Counted from the first letter of the stretch, positions 17,246 to 26,593 are shown. The stretch: 64,000 nucleotides of DNA from Candidatus Buchananbacteria bacterium CG10_big_fil_rev_8_21_14_0_10_33_19 (GCA_002773855.1 PEZY01000012.1:283671-347670); one strand, 5' to 3'. Notes: generated by a model from the sequence alone, not told the origin. A program made the numbers and translations.

Positions 17246-17608
17246 ATGAGACATCAAAAGAAAGGTAAAAAATTAGGCAGAACGGCAGCTCCAAGAAAAG
17301 CTTTGTTTAGAAGTTTGGTTACTAGCTTTGTGATTTATGAAAAGATCAAAACCACTCAAGCCAAGGCTAAAGCGCTTCGTCCAATTGCCGAAAAAATGAT
17401 TACTTTAGCAAAGAAGGACACTCTTCATAATCGTCGACAGGCTTTGAAGGTGTTATATGTTGAAGATGCTGTTAAAAAGTTATTTGAAGTTATTGGTCCT
17501 AGATACAAAGAAAGAAATGGCGGTTATACTAGAATCGTCAAATTAATGCCAAGAAAAAATGATGGTGCAGAAATGGCTATTTTAGAATTAGTTGAGGATA
17601 AAGAATAA
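17246..17608 (+). CDS. rplQ: 50S ribosomal protein L17 (bL17)
   Basis: The 120-aa product starts MRHQKKGKKLGRTAAPRKAL and contains RSLVTSFVIYEKIKTTQAKAK, the family core. It ends with PRKNDGAEMAILELVEDKE. L17 lies near the exit tunnel of the 50S subunit. It follows rpoA as in most bacteria and precedes rplM by one base. Confidence 0.95.
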   Translation: MRHQKKGKKLGRTAAPRKALFRSLVTSFVIYEKIKTTQAKAKALRPIAEKMITLAKKDTLHNRRQALKVLYVEDAVKKLFEVIGPRYKERNGGYTRIVKLMPRKNDGAEMAILELVEDKE

Positions 17609-17609
17609 T

Positions 17610-17966
17610 ATGGAAAAAATAGAACGAAAAACTCATCAAATCGATGCTACAGATAGACCACTTGGTAGATTAGCAACTGAAGTGGCTATGATTTTACGTG
17701 GCAAGAATAAAGCTACTTTTCAACCCCATATTGATGGCGGTGATATTGTAGAAATTACCAATGCTCATAAAATTAAATTTACTGGTAAGAAGCTAGAACA
17801 AAAAGAATTTATTTCTCATAGTAATCACCCAGGTGGTTTAAAAAGAAAGAAAGTTAAGGATGTTTTTAAAGCTGATCCAGGTGATGTACTAAGAAGAGCA
17901 GTTGTTGGTATGTTACCAAAAAATAAATTAAGAGATTTAATGATTAAGAGATTGATAATCAAATAA
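17610..17966 (+). CDS. rplM: 50S ribosomal protein L13 (uL13)
   Basis: The core IDATDRPLGRLATEVAMILRGKNKATF, then DGGDIVEITNAHKI and RAVVGMLPKNKLRD identify L13, an early assembly protein of the 50S subunit. The ATG at 17610 (MEKIERKTHQ) is preferred over an upstream in-frame TTG at 17592, which overlaps rplQ. The length of 118 aa is slightly short at the C-terminus, which ends KRLIIK instead of the usual YxGxxHPHxAQ tail. Confidence 0.94.
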   Translation: MEKIERKTHQIDATDRPLGRLATEVAMILRGKNKATFQPHIDGGDIVEITNAHKIKFTGKKLEQKEFISHSNHPGGLKRKKVKDVFKADPGDVLRRAVVGMLPKNKLRDLMIKRLIIK

Positions 17967-17968
17967 TT

Positions 17969-18379
17969 ATGCCTGAAGAAACTAAAACTAAAAAGTATAT
18001 TTACGCTAAGGGAGCTAGAAAAAGTTCTACCGCTCAGGCTAGATTGTATGAAGGTGGTAAAGGTGGGGTAGAAGTTAATGGTTTAAAATTGAAAGAATAT
18101 TTTAAAACGCAAGCTCTGCAAGATGTTTTTTTGAGTCCTCTTAAATTAACTAGTCATTTAAAAGACCTTGATGTTACTGTTAAGGTTCATAGTGGTGGTC
18201 AACAAGGTCAGGCTGATGCTTGTCGTCACGCCATATCTAGAGCTTTAATCTTATTGGATAAGGAACTTAGACCAGCCTTAAAAGCTGAAGGTTTCTTGAC
18301 TCGTGATCCAAGAGTGAAAGAAAGAAAAAAACCAGGCTTGAAGGGCGCTAGAAAAGCCCCACAATGGAGCAAGCGTTAA
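17969..18379 (+). CDS. rpsI: 30S ribosomal protein S9 (uS9)
   Basis: S9 reaches the P site with its C-terminal SKR, present here. The core IYAKGARKSSTAQARLYEGGKG, VHSGGQQGQADACRHAISRAL and LTRDPRVKERKKPGLKGARKAPQ is diagnostic. It starts two bases after the rplM stop and is the last gene of the operon, ended by the terminator at 18401. Confidence 0.96.
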   Translation: MPEETKTKKYIYAKGARKSSTAQARLYEGGKGGVEVNGLKLKEYFKTQALQDVFLSPLKLTSHLKDLDVTVKVHSGGQQGQADACRHAISRALILLDKELRPALKAEGFLTRDPRVKERKKPGLKGARKAPQWSKR

Positions 18380-18400
18380 AGCTTATATTATTGTATATAT

Positions 18401-18430
18401 AAAACACTCAACATTCCGTTGGGTGTTTTT
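18401..18430 (+). terminator. Terminator of the infA-rpsI operon
   Basis: AAACACTCAAC and GTTGGGTGTTT form the stem around ATTCC (one G-T pair), followed by TT. Confidence 0.9.
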
Positions 18431-18449
18431 GTTTCTCTGGAATTATTTT

Positions 18450-18478
18450 TTGACAATATACTATTTTTATGTTATGAT
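18450..18478 (+). promoter_or_regulatory. Sigma-70 promoter of small membrane-protein gene
   Basis: TTGACA (18450-18455), 17 bp, TATGAT (18473-18478), directly after the ribosomal operon terminator. Confidence 0.85.
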
Positions 18479-18504
18479 TAAGAGACCAACAAAAGGAGAT
18501 GGTT

Positions 18505-18735
18505 ATGAGACTCTGGAATTGGATTGTCGACAGGTTGCCATTAATTGTTTTTTGTTCATTGATAATAATATTTTTAAGTATTTGTTTCGCTGGTTTGTAT
18601 TTATTAATCTTTCAGGCTAATTTAGTTGGATTATTGGTATTACTTATTGGTTTTTGTTTAACGGTTGGCTTAATTATTTTTTTGTATAAACTAACAGAAG
18701 CTGTTATGGTAGTTTATTATGGTGATATTAATTAA
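18505..18735 (+). CDS. Small two-helix membrane protein
   Basis: A 76-aa product with two long hydrophobic segments (about 12-34 and 39-62). The AAGGAG at 18493-18498 touches an ATG at 18499, so the ATG at 18505 with 6-bp spacing is the probable start (MRLWNWIVDR). It has its own promoter and terminator, thus a monocistronic unit. I recognise no family; the role is unknown. Confidence 0.7.
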   Translation: MRLWNWIVDRLPLIVFCSLIIIFLSICFAGLYLLIFQANLVGLLVLLIGFCLTVGLIIFLYKLTEAVMVVYYGDIN

Positions 18736-18758
18736 GTCTAATCCGGGATTAATATGTT

Positions 18759-18782
18759 AGCTCTCAATAGGGAGCTTTTTTT
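18759..18782 (+). terminator. Intrinsic terminator
   Basis: AGCTC and GAGCT (extended by imperfect inner pairs) followed by seven or more T. It ends the small membrane-protein gene. Confidence 0.8.
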
Positions 18783-18798
18783 ATTGTTTAAATTGGGT

Positions 18799-18804
18799 TA
18801 TAAT
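18799..18804 (+). promoter_or_regulatory. -10 box of a probable leaderless transcript
   Basis: TATAAT at 18799-18804 lies 7 bp before the ATG at 18812, so transcription should begin at or next to the start codon. The -35 region falls in the T-run of the preceding terminator and has no good match. Confidence 0.55.
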
Positions 18805-18811
18805 TATTGAT

Positions 18812-20251
18812 ATGACTCATGGAAAATTAGCTAAAAATACCTTCTTTTTTACTATATCATTGGCTATTCAAAAGGCCATATCTTTTTTGTATTTTATTTT
18901 AATTGCTAGGGCTGTCAGTGTTGATGATTTAGGTAAATATTCATTTGCTTTGAGTTTTGCTACGATTTTTTCTATGTTTTTGGATTTTGGTACGACTCAA
19001 ATATTGGTTCGTGAAAGTGCCCGTAAAAAAGAAGACTCCCAAAAGTATTTATCTAATGTTCTGGGTTTTAAATTAATCGTGTCGGTTTTTGTCTATTTGT
19101 TAATTGTCACAGCGGTTAATTTAATGGGCTATCCAGAAATTACTAAACAATTAGTGTATGTGACTGGCCTAGTCATTGTTCTTGATTCATTTAGTATCGC
19201 ATTTTACTCAGTGTTAAGGGGTTTACAGAATTTAGTTTTTGAAAGTCTCGGTGTGATTGTTAATCAAATTATTTTACTTAGTTTGGGTTTTGTAGTTTTA
19301 CAATTGAACTTAGGTTTAGTGGTTCTGATGAGTGTTTATGTGGTTGGTACTTTATTTAATTTATTTTATTCCGCTGCTTTGTTAAGTTTTAAATATAAGG
19401 TTTTTCCTAAGCCAGATTTTTCTGCTAGTTTAATTTTAAAAATTTTAAAAATATCATTGCCGTTTGCGATTGCTGGAGTTTTTGTAAGATTATATTCCTA
19501 TATGGATGTAATTATATTATCTAAATTAACTAATGATGAGGCGGTTGGTATATATAGTGTGGCTTATAAAGTAACATTTGCCTTGCAGTTTATTGGTGTG
19601 GCTTTTTCGGCGGCTATTTATCCAGCTTTTTGTAATTATTTTGTTTCTTCAAAGGAGATGTTAGCGAAAAGTTTTACTAAATCAGTTTATTATTTATTAA
19701 TTATTTCCATGCCACTTTCAGTGGGAATTATTACTATTGCTGATAAAGCGATAGTGCCAATTTTTGGTGCTGGTTATAGTGAAGCGATAGTGCCATTGCA
19801 AATATTAATGGTGTCATTAGTAATTATATTTTTAGCCTTTCCGGTCGGTGCTTTACTTAATGCTGCTAACAAGCAAACTGCTAACACCGTAGTGTTGGGC
19901 TTCATCGCTTTATTTAATATAGTCGCTAATTTAATATTAGTACCAATGTTTAGTTATAATGGAGCAGCTTTAGCCGCACTTTTAAGCTACGTGTTGCTAT
20001 TCTTTATTGGTTTGATTTTGGTTGGTAGTGTAATTAATTATGATAAAAAATATCTTTTAATTTCAGCTGTTAAAATAATAATTAGTTGTGTGGCGATGGG
20101 ATTTTTAGTGATTTTCTTAAAAGAAAGGTTGCATTTTATGATAGTTATTCCGATTGGGGCCTTGGCTTATTTTGTGGTTTTATATGTTACCAAAGGTTTC
20201 ACTCAAAACGATATATTTCAACTTAGGGATTTGTTATTAAAAAAAACTTAA
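18812..20251 (+). CDS. Oligosaccharide flippase family protein (Wzx-like)
   Basis: A 479-aa membrane protein with 12-14 predicted helices of the MATE/MVF-like polysaccharide flippase type. It opens with KNTFFFTISLAIQKAISFLYFILIA and carries FGTTQILVRESARK, a common loop in this family. It would turn lipid-linked glycan units across the cytoplasmic membrane. It is the first gene of a cluster with three glycosyltransferases and a polymerase. The -10 box position suggests a leaderless mRNA. Confidence 0.88.
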   Translation: MTHGKLAKNTFFFTISLAIQKAISFLYFILIARAVSVDDLGKYSFALSFATIFSMFLDFGTTQILVRESARKKEDSQKYLSNVLGFKLIVSVFVYLLIVTAVNLMGYPEITKQLVYVTGLVIVLDSFSIAFYSVLRGLQNLVFESLGVIVNQIILLSLGFVVLQLNLGLVVLMSVYVVGTLFNLFYSAALLSFKYKVFPKPDFSASLILKILKISLPFAIAGVFVRLYSYMDVIILSKLTNDEAVGIYSVAYKVTFALQFIGVAFSAAIYPAFCNYFVSSKEMLAKSFTKSVYYLLIISMPLSVGIITIADKAIVPIFGAGYSEAIVPLQILMVSLVIIFLAFPVGALLNAANKQTANTVVLGFIALFNIVANLILVPMFSYNGAALAALLSYVLLFFIGLILVGSVINYDKKYLLISAVKIIISCVAMGFLVIFLKERLHFMIVIPIGALAYFVVLYVTKGFTQNDIFQLRDLLLKKT

Positions 20252-20252
20252 T

Positions 20253-21362
20253 ATGAAAAAAACTCTACTAGTGACTTATTTTTTCCCACCGCAAATTGGC
20301 GGCATTGAAAATTATTATTTAAATCTGTGTGCCAATCTTCCTAGTGATAAGATAGTAGTGTTAACGCAAGAAAATAGCAACACCGATGAATTTGATAATC
20401 AACAGAATTATAAAATTCATCGCACAAATTTTTTTGGTGGTTTTTTATCGCCACGTTGGCGACATTTAAAAGGTAAAATTAAAAAAATTAAAGAAGAGGA
20501 GGGAATTGAACAAATTATTTTTGGTCATTTTCATCCATTGAATATCTTGGGGAATTATTTAGATTTGCCATATTATATTTTTGTTCATGGTACTGATGTG
20601 AAGCAAGTTAGACACAGTTTATGGCAGAGAATAATTTTTAAGAAGGTTTATAATGATTGTAAAAAAATTGTTGCCAATAGTAATTATATAGCTAGTGAAG
20701 TTGAATCTATAGTTAAAGATAAAAATAAAGTCATAGTTATTCATCCGGGTATTAATTATCAAATGTTTTCTCAAAAATCAGATCAGATTGAAAGCAAAAG
20801 ACGAGAATTAAATTTTAAATCAACTGATTTAATAATATTGAGTATGGGTAGGTTAGTCAAGCAAAAGAATTTTCAGACAATCATTAAATTGTTCCCAGAT
20901 TTGTTGATAGATTTTCCTAATTTAAAATATATTATTGCTGGTGATGGGCCAGAAAGAGACCAGCTAATGAAATTAGTTTACAACTTGGGACTTAAAAATA
21001 ATATTAAATTTGTGGGACGAGTTGATAATAATGACCATAGTAAAAAAGTTTATTATCAATTGGCTGATTTATTTGTTTCGGTATCTAGTATTGCCGAAGG
21101 TTTTGGGATTACCTATTTAGAGGCTCAAGCTAGCGGATTGCCAATCGTGGCTTCTAGAATTGGTGGCAGTAGTGAAGCGGTCGCTAGTAACCAAACTGGC
21201 ATATTAGTAGATCCCAATGACTTGGGTCAAATTAAAGAGGCAGTTCATGAATTATTGAATAATAATAATAAAAGACAGGAATATGCGGTGGCCGGCCAAA
21301 AAAGAGCTTTAGATAAGTTTGATTGGCCTCAACAGGTAAATAAAATAAAAGAAATTTTATAA
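20253..21362 (+). CDS. GT4 family glycosyltransferase
   Basis: A GT-B fold glycosyltransferase with the N-terminal FPPQIGGIENYYLNL loop and, in the C-terminal half, a nucleotide-sugar binding part: SMGRLVKQKNFQTIIKL, IAGDGPERDQL and the EX7E-like SIAEGFGITYLEAQASGLPIV. Length 369 aa. It starts one base after the flippase stop. It most likely adds a sugar to the surface glycan precursor; donor and acceptor are unknown. Confidence 0.9.
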   Translation: MKKTLLVTYFFPPQIGGIENYYLNLCANLPSDKIVVLTQENSNTDEFDNQQNYKIHRTNFFGGFLSPRWRHLKGKIKKIKEEEGIEQIIFGHFHPLNILGNYLDLPYYIFVHGTDVKQVRHSLWQRIIFKKVYNDCKKIVANSNYIASEVESIVKDKNKVIVIHPGINYQMFSQKSDQIESKRRELNFKSTDLIILSMGRLVKQKNFQTIIKLFPDLLIDFPNLKYIIAGDGPERDQLMKLVYNLGLKNNIKFVGRVDNNDHSKKVYYQLADLFVSVSSIAEGFGITYLEAQASGLPIVASRIGGSSEAVASNQTGILVDPNDLGQIKEAVHELLNNNNKRQEYAVAGQKRALDKFDWPQQVNKIKEIL

Positions 21363-21369
21363 AATAATT

Positions 21370-22053
21370 ATGTCTAAGATTAGTGTGGTTATACCAGTTT
21401 ATAATTCTAGTCAAACTATTGGTCAATGCCTGAAGAGTGTGTTTGCTCAAACTTTTAAAGACTTGGAAGTAATCGCTATTGATGATGGTTCTACAGATTC
21501 TTCGTGGTCTGCTTTGGAAAAATGGCAAGATCGAGTTAAGATTTATCAGCAGAAGAATATGGGGGCACCAGCAGCCAGAAATTTTGGTTTTACCAAAAGT
21601 CATGGTGATTATGTTATTTTTTGTGATGCCGATGTGATTATGAGAAATGATATGTTACAAAAAATGTATGATAGGTTAGAAGCCAATAAAAACAAGGCTT
21701 ATGCCTATTCATCATTTAAATTTGGCTGGAAAACTTTTAAAATTTGGCCGTTTAACTTGGAGAAATTAAAAAACGGACCATATATACCTACTACTTCTTT
21801 AATCCGTCGTAATTATTTTCCGGGCTTTGACGAGTTCTTGAAAAAATTTCAGGATTGGGATTTATGGCTGACTATCTCTGAAAATGGTGGCGAAGGTATT
21901 TGGATAAATGAAGTGTTATTTGTGGCTAAAACTGGGGGCACTATGAGTCGATGGCTTCCAAAATTATTTTATAAATTATCTTGGCTTAGTTTTGTAAAAA
22001 AATATAATCAAGCTAAAAAAATTATTCAAGATAAACATAACTTAAAGTCATGA
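21370..22053 (+). CDS. GT2 family glycosyltransferase
   Basis: A GT-A fold: ISVVIPVYNSSQTIGQCLKS at the start, IDDGSTDSS, GAPAARNFG and the metal-binding DxD-like FCDADV near residue 80. At 227 aa it is compact, essentially one catalytic domain. A C-terminal basic segment (KLFYKLSWLSFVKKYNQAKK) may lie on the membrane. It overlaps the next gene by 4 bp (ATGA). Confidence 0.9.
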   Translation: MSKISVVIPVYNSSQTIGQCLKSVFAQTFKDLEVIAIDDGSTDSSWSALEKWQDRVKIYQQKNMGAPAARNFGFTKSHGDYVIFCDADVIMRNDMLQKMYDRLEANKNKAYAYSSFKFGWKTFKIWPFNLEKLKNGPYIPTTSLIRRNYFPGFDEFLKKFQDWDLWLTISENGGEGIWINEVLFVAKTGGTMSRWLPKLFYKLSWLSFVKKYNQAKKIIQDKHNLKS

Positions 22054-22724
22054 TTAGATTGCAAAAATTTTTAGCTGATGCTGGTGTAGCTTCTCGTCGT
22101 AAGGCCGAGGAGTTGATTTTAGCCGGTCGGATTAAAGTTAATGGTCAGGTTGTTAAGGAGCTTGGTACTAAAGTTGATGAAGTTGAAGATAAAATTGAAT
22201 ATAATGGAAACATAGTAAGTGTAACAGTTGACAAAGTTTATATAGCTTTAAATAAGCCCATTGGTTATATTTCTAGCGCGACTAGTAGTCAGGGTAAATC
22301 TGTATTGGATTTAGTGGATGTAGGCTATAGAATTTATCCAGTTGGTCGATTAGATAAGGATTCCAGTGGCTTAATTTTGTTGACCAATGATGGTGATTTT
22401 ACTAATAAATTAACCCATGCTAAATATGGCTGTGAGAAGGAATATGAAGTCGTAATTGATAAGTCATTTTTAGATATTGATAAAAAAGCTTTTGAGTCTG
22501 GAATGAAATTGGCTGGTTACAAACTGCAACCAGTTCAAATAACATTAATTAAAGATAATTTAGTTAGGTTGGTTTTAAAAGAGGGGATCAATCGTCAAAT
22601 TAGGAAAATGATGGGCAAACGAGGCTATAGTGTTATTAGTTTAAAAAGGATTAGAATTGGCAAATTAAAATTAGCTAATTTAGAATTGGGAAAGTGGAAA
22701 AAAATAAATAACCAAGATGTCTAA
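22050..22724 (+). CDS. Pseudouridine synthase, RsuA/RluB/RluE/RluF family
   Basis: An S4 RNA-binding domain (MIRLQKFLADAGVASRRKAEELI) is followed by the catalytic domain with GRLDKDSSGLILLTNDGDF, where the Asp of RLD is the catalytic residue, and EGINRQIRKMM. It converts a uridine to pseudouridine in rRNA; whether the target is 16S or 23S cannot be told. It lies between two GT2 genes with overlaps on both sides, an odd place for an RNA-modifying enzyme that probably reflects operon packing. Confidence 0.92.
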   Translation: MIRLQKFLADAGVASRRKAEELILAGRIKVNGQVVKELGTKVDEVEDKIEYNGNIVSVTVDKVYIALNKPIGYISSATSSQGKSVLDLVDVGYRIYPVGRLDKDSSGLILLTNDGDFTNKLTHAKYGCEKEYEVVIDKSFLDIDKKAFESGMKLAGYKLQPVQITLIKDNLVRLVLKEGINRQIRKMMGKRGYSVISLKRIRIGKLKLANLELGKWKKINNQDV

Positions 22725-23508
22725 AAATATAGATTTATCAATTATTATTGTTTCTTGGAATACTAAAGATTTATTAGATAAGTGTTTGAGATCAGTGTAC
22801 GAAAATAATAGCCAACTTAATCTGGAGGTTTTTGTGGTAGATAATAATTCTAAAGATCAGACAGTGGATATGGTTAAAAGTAAATATCCACTGGTTAAAT
22901 TAATTTCTAATAATAAAAACTTAGGTTTTGCAGTCGCCAATAATCAAGCTTTAAAAAAAGCGCAAGGTAAGTATATTTTATTGCTTAATCCGGATACTGA
23001 AATTTTAGAAAAAGCCTTAGAAAGAGCTATAGAATTTATGGCTAATCATTTAGATTGTGGGGTAATGGGGGCCAAATTACTAAACACTGATAAAACAGTT
23101 CAATTCTCGGTTAGAAAGTTGCCAACTTGGTGGCCAATATTTTTACTTTTAGTTAAGGCCCCTAAATTTTTTAAAAAGCTTAAAGCGTTGGATGATTATT
23201 TATGTTTGAATTTTAATTATAATAAATTACAAACAGTAGAGCAGGTGATGGGGGCGTTTATGTTGATGACCAAAAAATTAATTGATGAAATTGGTTTGTT
23301 AGATGAAAGATTTTTTATCTGGTTTGAAGAAGTTGATTTATGTCGGAGGGCTTTAGATAGTGGCTACCAAGTGGTTTATAATCCAGATATCGAAGTTCTT
23401 CATCATGGTGGCCAGAGTTTTGCTCAAGAGCAGATTATCAAAAAACAATTTATATTTTTTAAAAGTGCCATACAATATTTTTTAAAGCACGGGTTTTTAA
23501 ATAAATAA
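22717..23508 (+). CDS. GT2 family glycosyltransferase (rhamnosyltransferase-like)
   Basis: A GT-A enzyme with LSIIIVSWNTKDLLDKCLRS, VVDNNSKDQT, NLGFAVANNQAL and the DxD in LLLNPDTEI. The later segment QVMGAFMLMTKKLIDEIG... WFEEVDLCRRALDSGY is typical of the group often annotated as rhamnosyltransferase. Length 263 aa. It overlaps the pseudouridine synthase by 8 bp and precedes the polymerase by 3 bp. Confidence 0.9.
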   Translation: MSKNIDLSIIIVSWNTKDLLDKCLRSVYENNSQLNLEVFVVDNNSKDQTVDMVKSKYPLVKLISNNKNLGFAVANNQALKKAQGKYILLLNPDTEILEKALERAIEFMANHLDCGVMGAKLLNTDKTVQFSVRKLPTWWPIFLLLVKAPKFFKKLKALDDYLCLNFNYNKLQTVEQVMGAFMLMTKKLIDEIGLLDERFFIWFEEVDLCRRALDSGYQVVYNPDIEVLHHGGQSFAQEQIIKKQFIFFKSAIQYFLKHGFLNK

Positions 23509-23511
23509 CCT

Positions 23512-24828
23512 ATGATACTATTTATATTATTTATAATTTTGGGAATTGCTTTTTCTTTGTGTTATATTTGGGGTAAAGAAAAATTTTCACCAGCTAATTT
23601 AATGTTAGCTGTTTGGTTAATATCTATTGGAGTAGCTCAATTACGACTTAGTCCTCATGAAAATAAATGGACAGTTGATTTTTGGTTGGTTTTATTTTTA
23701 TTTTTGGTATTGTTCTATTTATCTTTTTTGATTGTAAATAATAAGATTGGTAAAAAAATTACCGATAATAAAAAAAATATTTTGATTGATAAAAAGATAT
23801 TATTTTTTGTGGCTATAGGTTTAACCTCAGCCAGCTTGTTGAGTAATCTTTATATATTTTGGCAATTTAAAACCATGCCAATATTTTCATCTAGTCCGGA
23901 TAGGATGAGATTTATTATTAACAAAAATATTTTTGGTTTATGGGAATATTTAGCCCTATTGCCTAGACTTTATATTCCGTTATTATTTTTTTATTTGTTA
24001 TCAATTAAGAGTATATCTAGGAAATATAAATTATTTATTTGGCTAAATATTATTTTGGGTTTTCTATTATTATTTTTATACGCTTCTAGGTTGGTAATAA
24101 TTTTGCCAATTTTGTTAACATACTTTGTCTATATTTATTTGAAAAAAAATAATATTACTTTTAAGAAAATAATTATTTCTTCAATATTGGTGTTACTAGT
24201 GGTTGGCTTTATATCTGTGGCTATTCCAGCTTTTCGTAATTATATAACTTATAAAGATTATTATACTGACAGCCTAGATTATACGCCATTTACCTATTTG
24301 GTTAATTTATCCGGTATTGCTGTGCCGGCTGAATTACAATGGATTATTCCATTATATATTATTCCTAGTTTTAATTTGCAGGCCATGCTACAAGCGACCA
24401 CTTATTATAATACTAGTGTTAACAATTTTTATCAGGGTGCTTATTATCTCACAGTTTTTAATCCACTTCTAAAAATATTACATTTGCCATTATCTAATGT
24501 GATAATACCCTGGGAGCCAATGTTTTTGTCTTGGTGGATAACGGCGACATTTTTATTTTCGGCTTGGGCGGATTTTGGTTACTGGGGAATTATTTTTATA
24601 GCTATTTTATGGGGTATTATTTTAGCTGTAGCCTATCAATATGCATCAAAAAAACCGACTTATTTGTCGATTATGTTAATGTCTTATTTTAGTTTTGTGG
24701 TGATAATGAGTATTTACACTGATTATTTGATGAGAGCCGAGTTTTATATAGATGTGTTTTTTATTTTTGTGACTGGCTATATTTTTTTGAAATTTAAAAA
24801 TCAGACTACTCAAAAGATTGATCAATAA
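23512..24828 (+). CDS. O-antigen/oligosaccharide repeat-unit polymerase-like membrane protein
   Basis: A 438-aa protein with about 11-12 hydrophobic helices and one large external loop (about 250-345) with YYNTSVNNFYQG and PWEPMFLSWW, the layout of Wzy-type polymerases and related ligases. Sequence signatures in this family are weak, so the call rests on topology and on the neighbouring flippase and glycosyltransferases. Its 3' end overlaps the convergent fmt gene by 23 bp. Confidence 0.7.
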   Translation: MILFILFIILGIAFSLCYIWGKEKFSPANLMLAVWLISIGVAQLRLSPHENKWTVDFWLVLFLFLVLFYLSFLIVNNKIGKKITDNKKNILIDKKILFFVAIGLTSASLLSNLYIFWQFKTMPIFSSSPDRMRFIINKNIFGLWEYLALLPRLYIPLLFFYLLSIKSISRKYKLFIWLNIILGFLLLFLYASRLVIILPILLTYFVYIYLKKNNITFKKIIISSILVLLVVGFISVAIPAFRNYITYKDYYTDSLDYTPFTYLVNLSGIAVPAELQWIIPLYIIPSFNLQAMLQATTYYNTSVNNFYQGAYYLTVFNPLLKILHLPLSNVIIPWEPMFLSWWITATFLFSAWADFGYWGIIFIAILWGIILAVAYQYASKKPTYLSIMLMSYFSFVVIMSIYTDYLMRAEFYIDVFFIFVTGYIFLKFKNQTTQKIDQ

Positions 24829-25747
24829 TATCTTTATTACCTAGTATAAAATCTTTAGCTTTTATTTTATTTTTGCCTTCAATTTGTAATTCAGATATTT
24901 CTAGTAGCTGATCGTTACAACCAATCAAAAATTTATCATTATTGATTATTATTTTGCCGGCCAATGTATGTCCATCAGTGATGTTGACAGGTGGGAATAT
25001 TTTTACCCGTTTTTTGCTTAGAGTAGTCCAGGCTGTTGGCCAGGGATAAAAGGCTCTGATTTGATTAGATATAATTTGAGCTGATTTATGCCAATTAATT
25101 TTAGCTTCTTCTTTGCTGATGAGTTGACAATAAGTAGCTTGTTCATCATTTTGAATAGTTGGAGCAATTTGGTTGCTGATAAATTTTTTAATAGTCTCAA
25201 TCAAAAAATTAGTACTGCTATTGTCAGACATAATTTTATGTAGTGATTCATTATCTTCGTTACCAGCTAAGAGTAGCTCTTTTTGGGCTAAAATCGGCCC
25301 GTGGTCCATTTTAGCATCCATTAGCATGATTGTTATGCCTGTTTTGGTTTCGCCATTTAAGATGGCATTTTGAATGGGTGAAGCCCCTCGGTATTTTGGT
25401 AGTAATGAAGGGTGAACATTAATATTGCCTAACTTGGCAATATTAAGTATTGCTTGAGGAATAATTTGACCGTAAGCCACAACTACCGTAAGATCTGGCT
25501 CCAAAGACTTCAGTTCCTCGATGATTTTAGTATCGGTTTTTAATTTTTCTGATTGAAAGATTCTAATATTATTTTGGATAGCCACTGCTTTAACTGGTGG
25601 TATAGAGATGATTTGTTTTCTGCCAGTTGGTTTGTCTGGTTGGGTAATTATTCCTACAATTTCAAAATCGTTATTAAGTAAAGATTTTAAATAGGGGACG
25701 GCAAATTCTGGTGTCCCCATAAAAATTATTTTAGATGGTGCTTTCAT
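24806..25747 (-). CDS. fmt: Methionyl-tRNA formyltransferase
   Basis: Fmt formylates initiator Met-tRNA with 10-formyl-tetrahydrofolate. IIFMGTPEFAVPYLKSLL opens the catalytic domain; the active-site region INVHPSLLPKYRGASPI and the MDAKMDHGPIL segment are present, followed by the C-terminal OB-like domain. Length 313 aa is normal. The gene is followed on the genome by the 3' end of the polymerase gene (23-bp overlap, convergent). def lies one base upstream, so the two enzymes of the formyl-Met cycle form an operon. Confidence 0.96.
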   Translation of the reverse strand: MKAPSKIIFMGTPEFAVPYLKSLLNNDFEIVGIITQPDKPTGRKQIISIPPVKAVAIQNNIRIFQSEKLKTDTKIIEELKSLEPDLTVVVAYGQIIPQAILNIAKLGNINVHPSLLPKYRGASPIQNAILNGETKTGITIMLMDAKMDHGPILAQKELLLAGNEDNESLHKIMSDNSSTNFLIETIKKFISNQIAPTIQNDEQATYCQLISKEEAKINWHKSAQIISNQIRAFYPWPTAWTTLSKKRVKIFPPVNITDGHTLAGKIIINNDKFLIGCNDQLLEISELQIEGKNKIKAKDFILGNKDIIDQSFE

Positions 25748-25748
25748 A

Positions 25749-26207
25749 TTAGTATTCGATATCTGCTAAGTCTTTAACCTTATCAATGAATAGTATGCCG
25801 TCTAAATGGTCTATTTCATGTTGAATAATTCTAGCTAATAAACCATTGGCTTTAATGGTTTGTTCTTGACCACCTTCATTAAGATATTTTATAGTAACGC
25901 TTTTATGTCTTTTAACTTGACCGTATTTATGAGGAATTGATAGGCAGCCTTCTTCGTCCCAGTCTTTAAGTAATGATTTTTTGATAATCTTAGGATTAAT
26001 AATGACTAGATCTTTGTCTTTGTGTCCAATAACCAATAATCTAATGTTTTGTCCAATCTGCGGAGCGGCTAGACCAACGCCATTACTATCTTTCATAGTT
26101 TCTAACATCTCTGGAATTAGCTTTTGAATTTTTGAATCTAAAACATCGGTCACTTTTTGTGATTTTGTTCGTAAGATTGGATTGGGATGAATAATAAGCT
26201 TTAACAT
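25749..26207 (-). CDS. def: Peptide deformylase
   Basis: This enzyme removes the formyl group from nascent proteins. All three motifs are intact: GVGLAAPQIG (43-52), EGCLS with the metal ligand C88, and HEIDH (130-134) with two His ligands and the catalytic Glu. Length 152 aa. It sits just upstream of fmt on the same strand. Confidence 0.96.
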   Translation of the reverse strand: MLKLIIHPNPILRTKSQKVTDVLDSKIQKLIPEMLETMKDSNGVGLAAPQIGQNIRLLVIGHKDKDLVIINPKIIKKSLLKDWDEEGCLSIPHKYGQVKRHKSVTIKYLNEGGQEQTIKANGLLARIIQHEIDHLDGILFIDKVKDLADIEY

Positions 26208-26248
26208 AACTATATTATGTTATAAAAAAGGTAAAAAGTCAATAGTAT

Positions 26249-26593
26249 TTGGTGTCTAATTTACAAGAGTTAAGGTTTTTGGTAGAATCATTATTAATGA
26301 AAAAAGATGAAGGCCCTCAAAAATTAAGTGATCTGTTTGGTAAAATTGAACAGAAGAAAGCCCCTGCTCATGAGTGGCAAGATTTAGCTTTGCGTATAAT
26401 TTCTGATTTAGGCGTGCCAAATTTTAAGCGAGGTTCGGTGTTTAAGATTTGCAAAGATAATACTAAAGAGAAGGTGGAAAGAGCTTATAATGATACTAAA
26501 GAGCTGTGTAAGAGTGGTGAAAAATGGAAATATTTTTTTAAGGTAATCGCTGATTCAGATAGTAATATTGAGCACAAAATAAAATCCACCTAA
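26249..26593 (+). CDS. Hypothetical protein, 114 aa
   Basis: A small, charged, helical product (LKKDEGPQKLSDLFGKIEQK-like composition in its first half) with two Cys and no motif I know. The start is uncertain: TTG at 26249 and GTG at 26252 are both in frame, without a visible ribosome site; an internal ATG near 26298 is another option. The stop codon is inside the terminator stem at 26581. It is divergent from def. Codon use looks like its neighbours, so I think it is a real gene. Confidence 0.55.
   Translation: MVSNLQELRFLVESLLMKKDEGPQKLSDLFGKIEQKKAPAHEWQDLALRIISDLGVPNFKRGSVFKICKDNTKEKVERAYNDTKELCKSGEKWKYFFKVIADSDSNIEHKIKST

Noticed and set aside
17008..17249. Frames in the rpoA tail region
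   Set aside because: Low-complexity Lys/Glu codons of the rpoA tail make long frames in other registers; none has a start signal.
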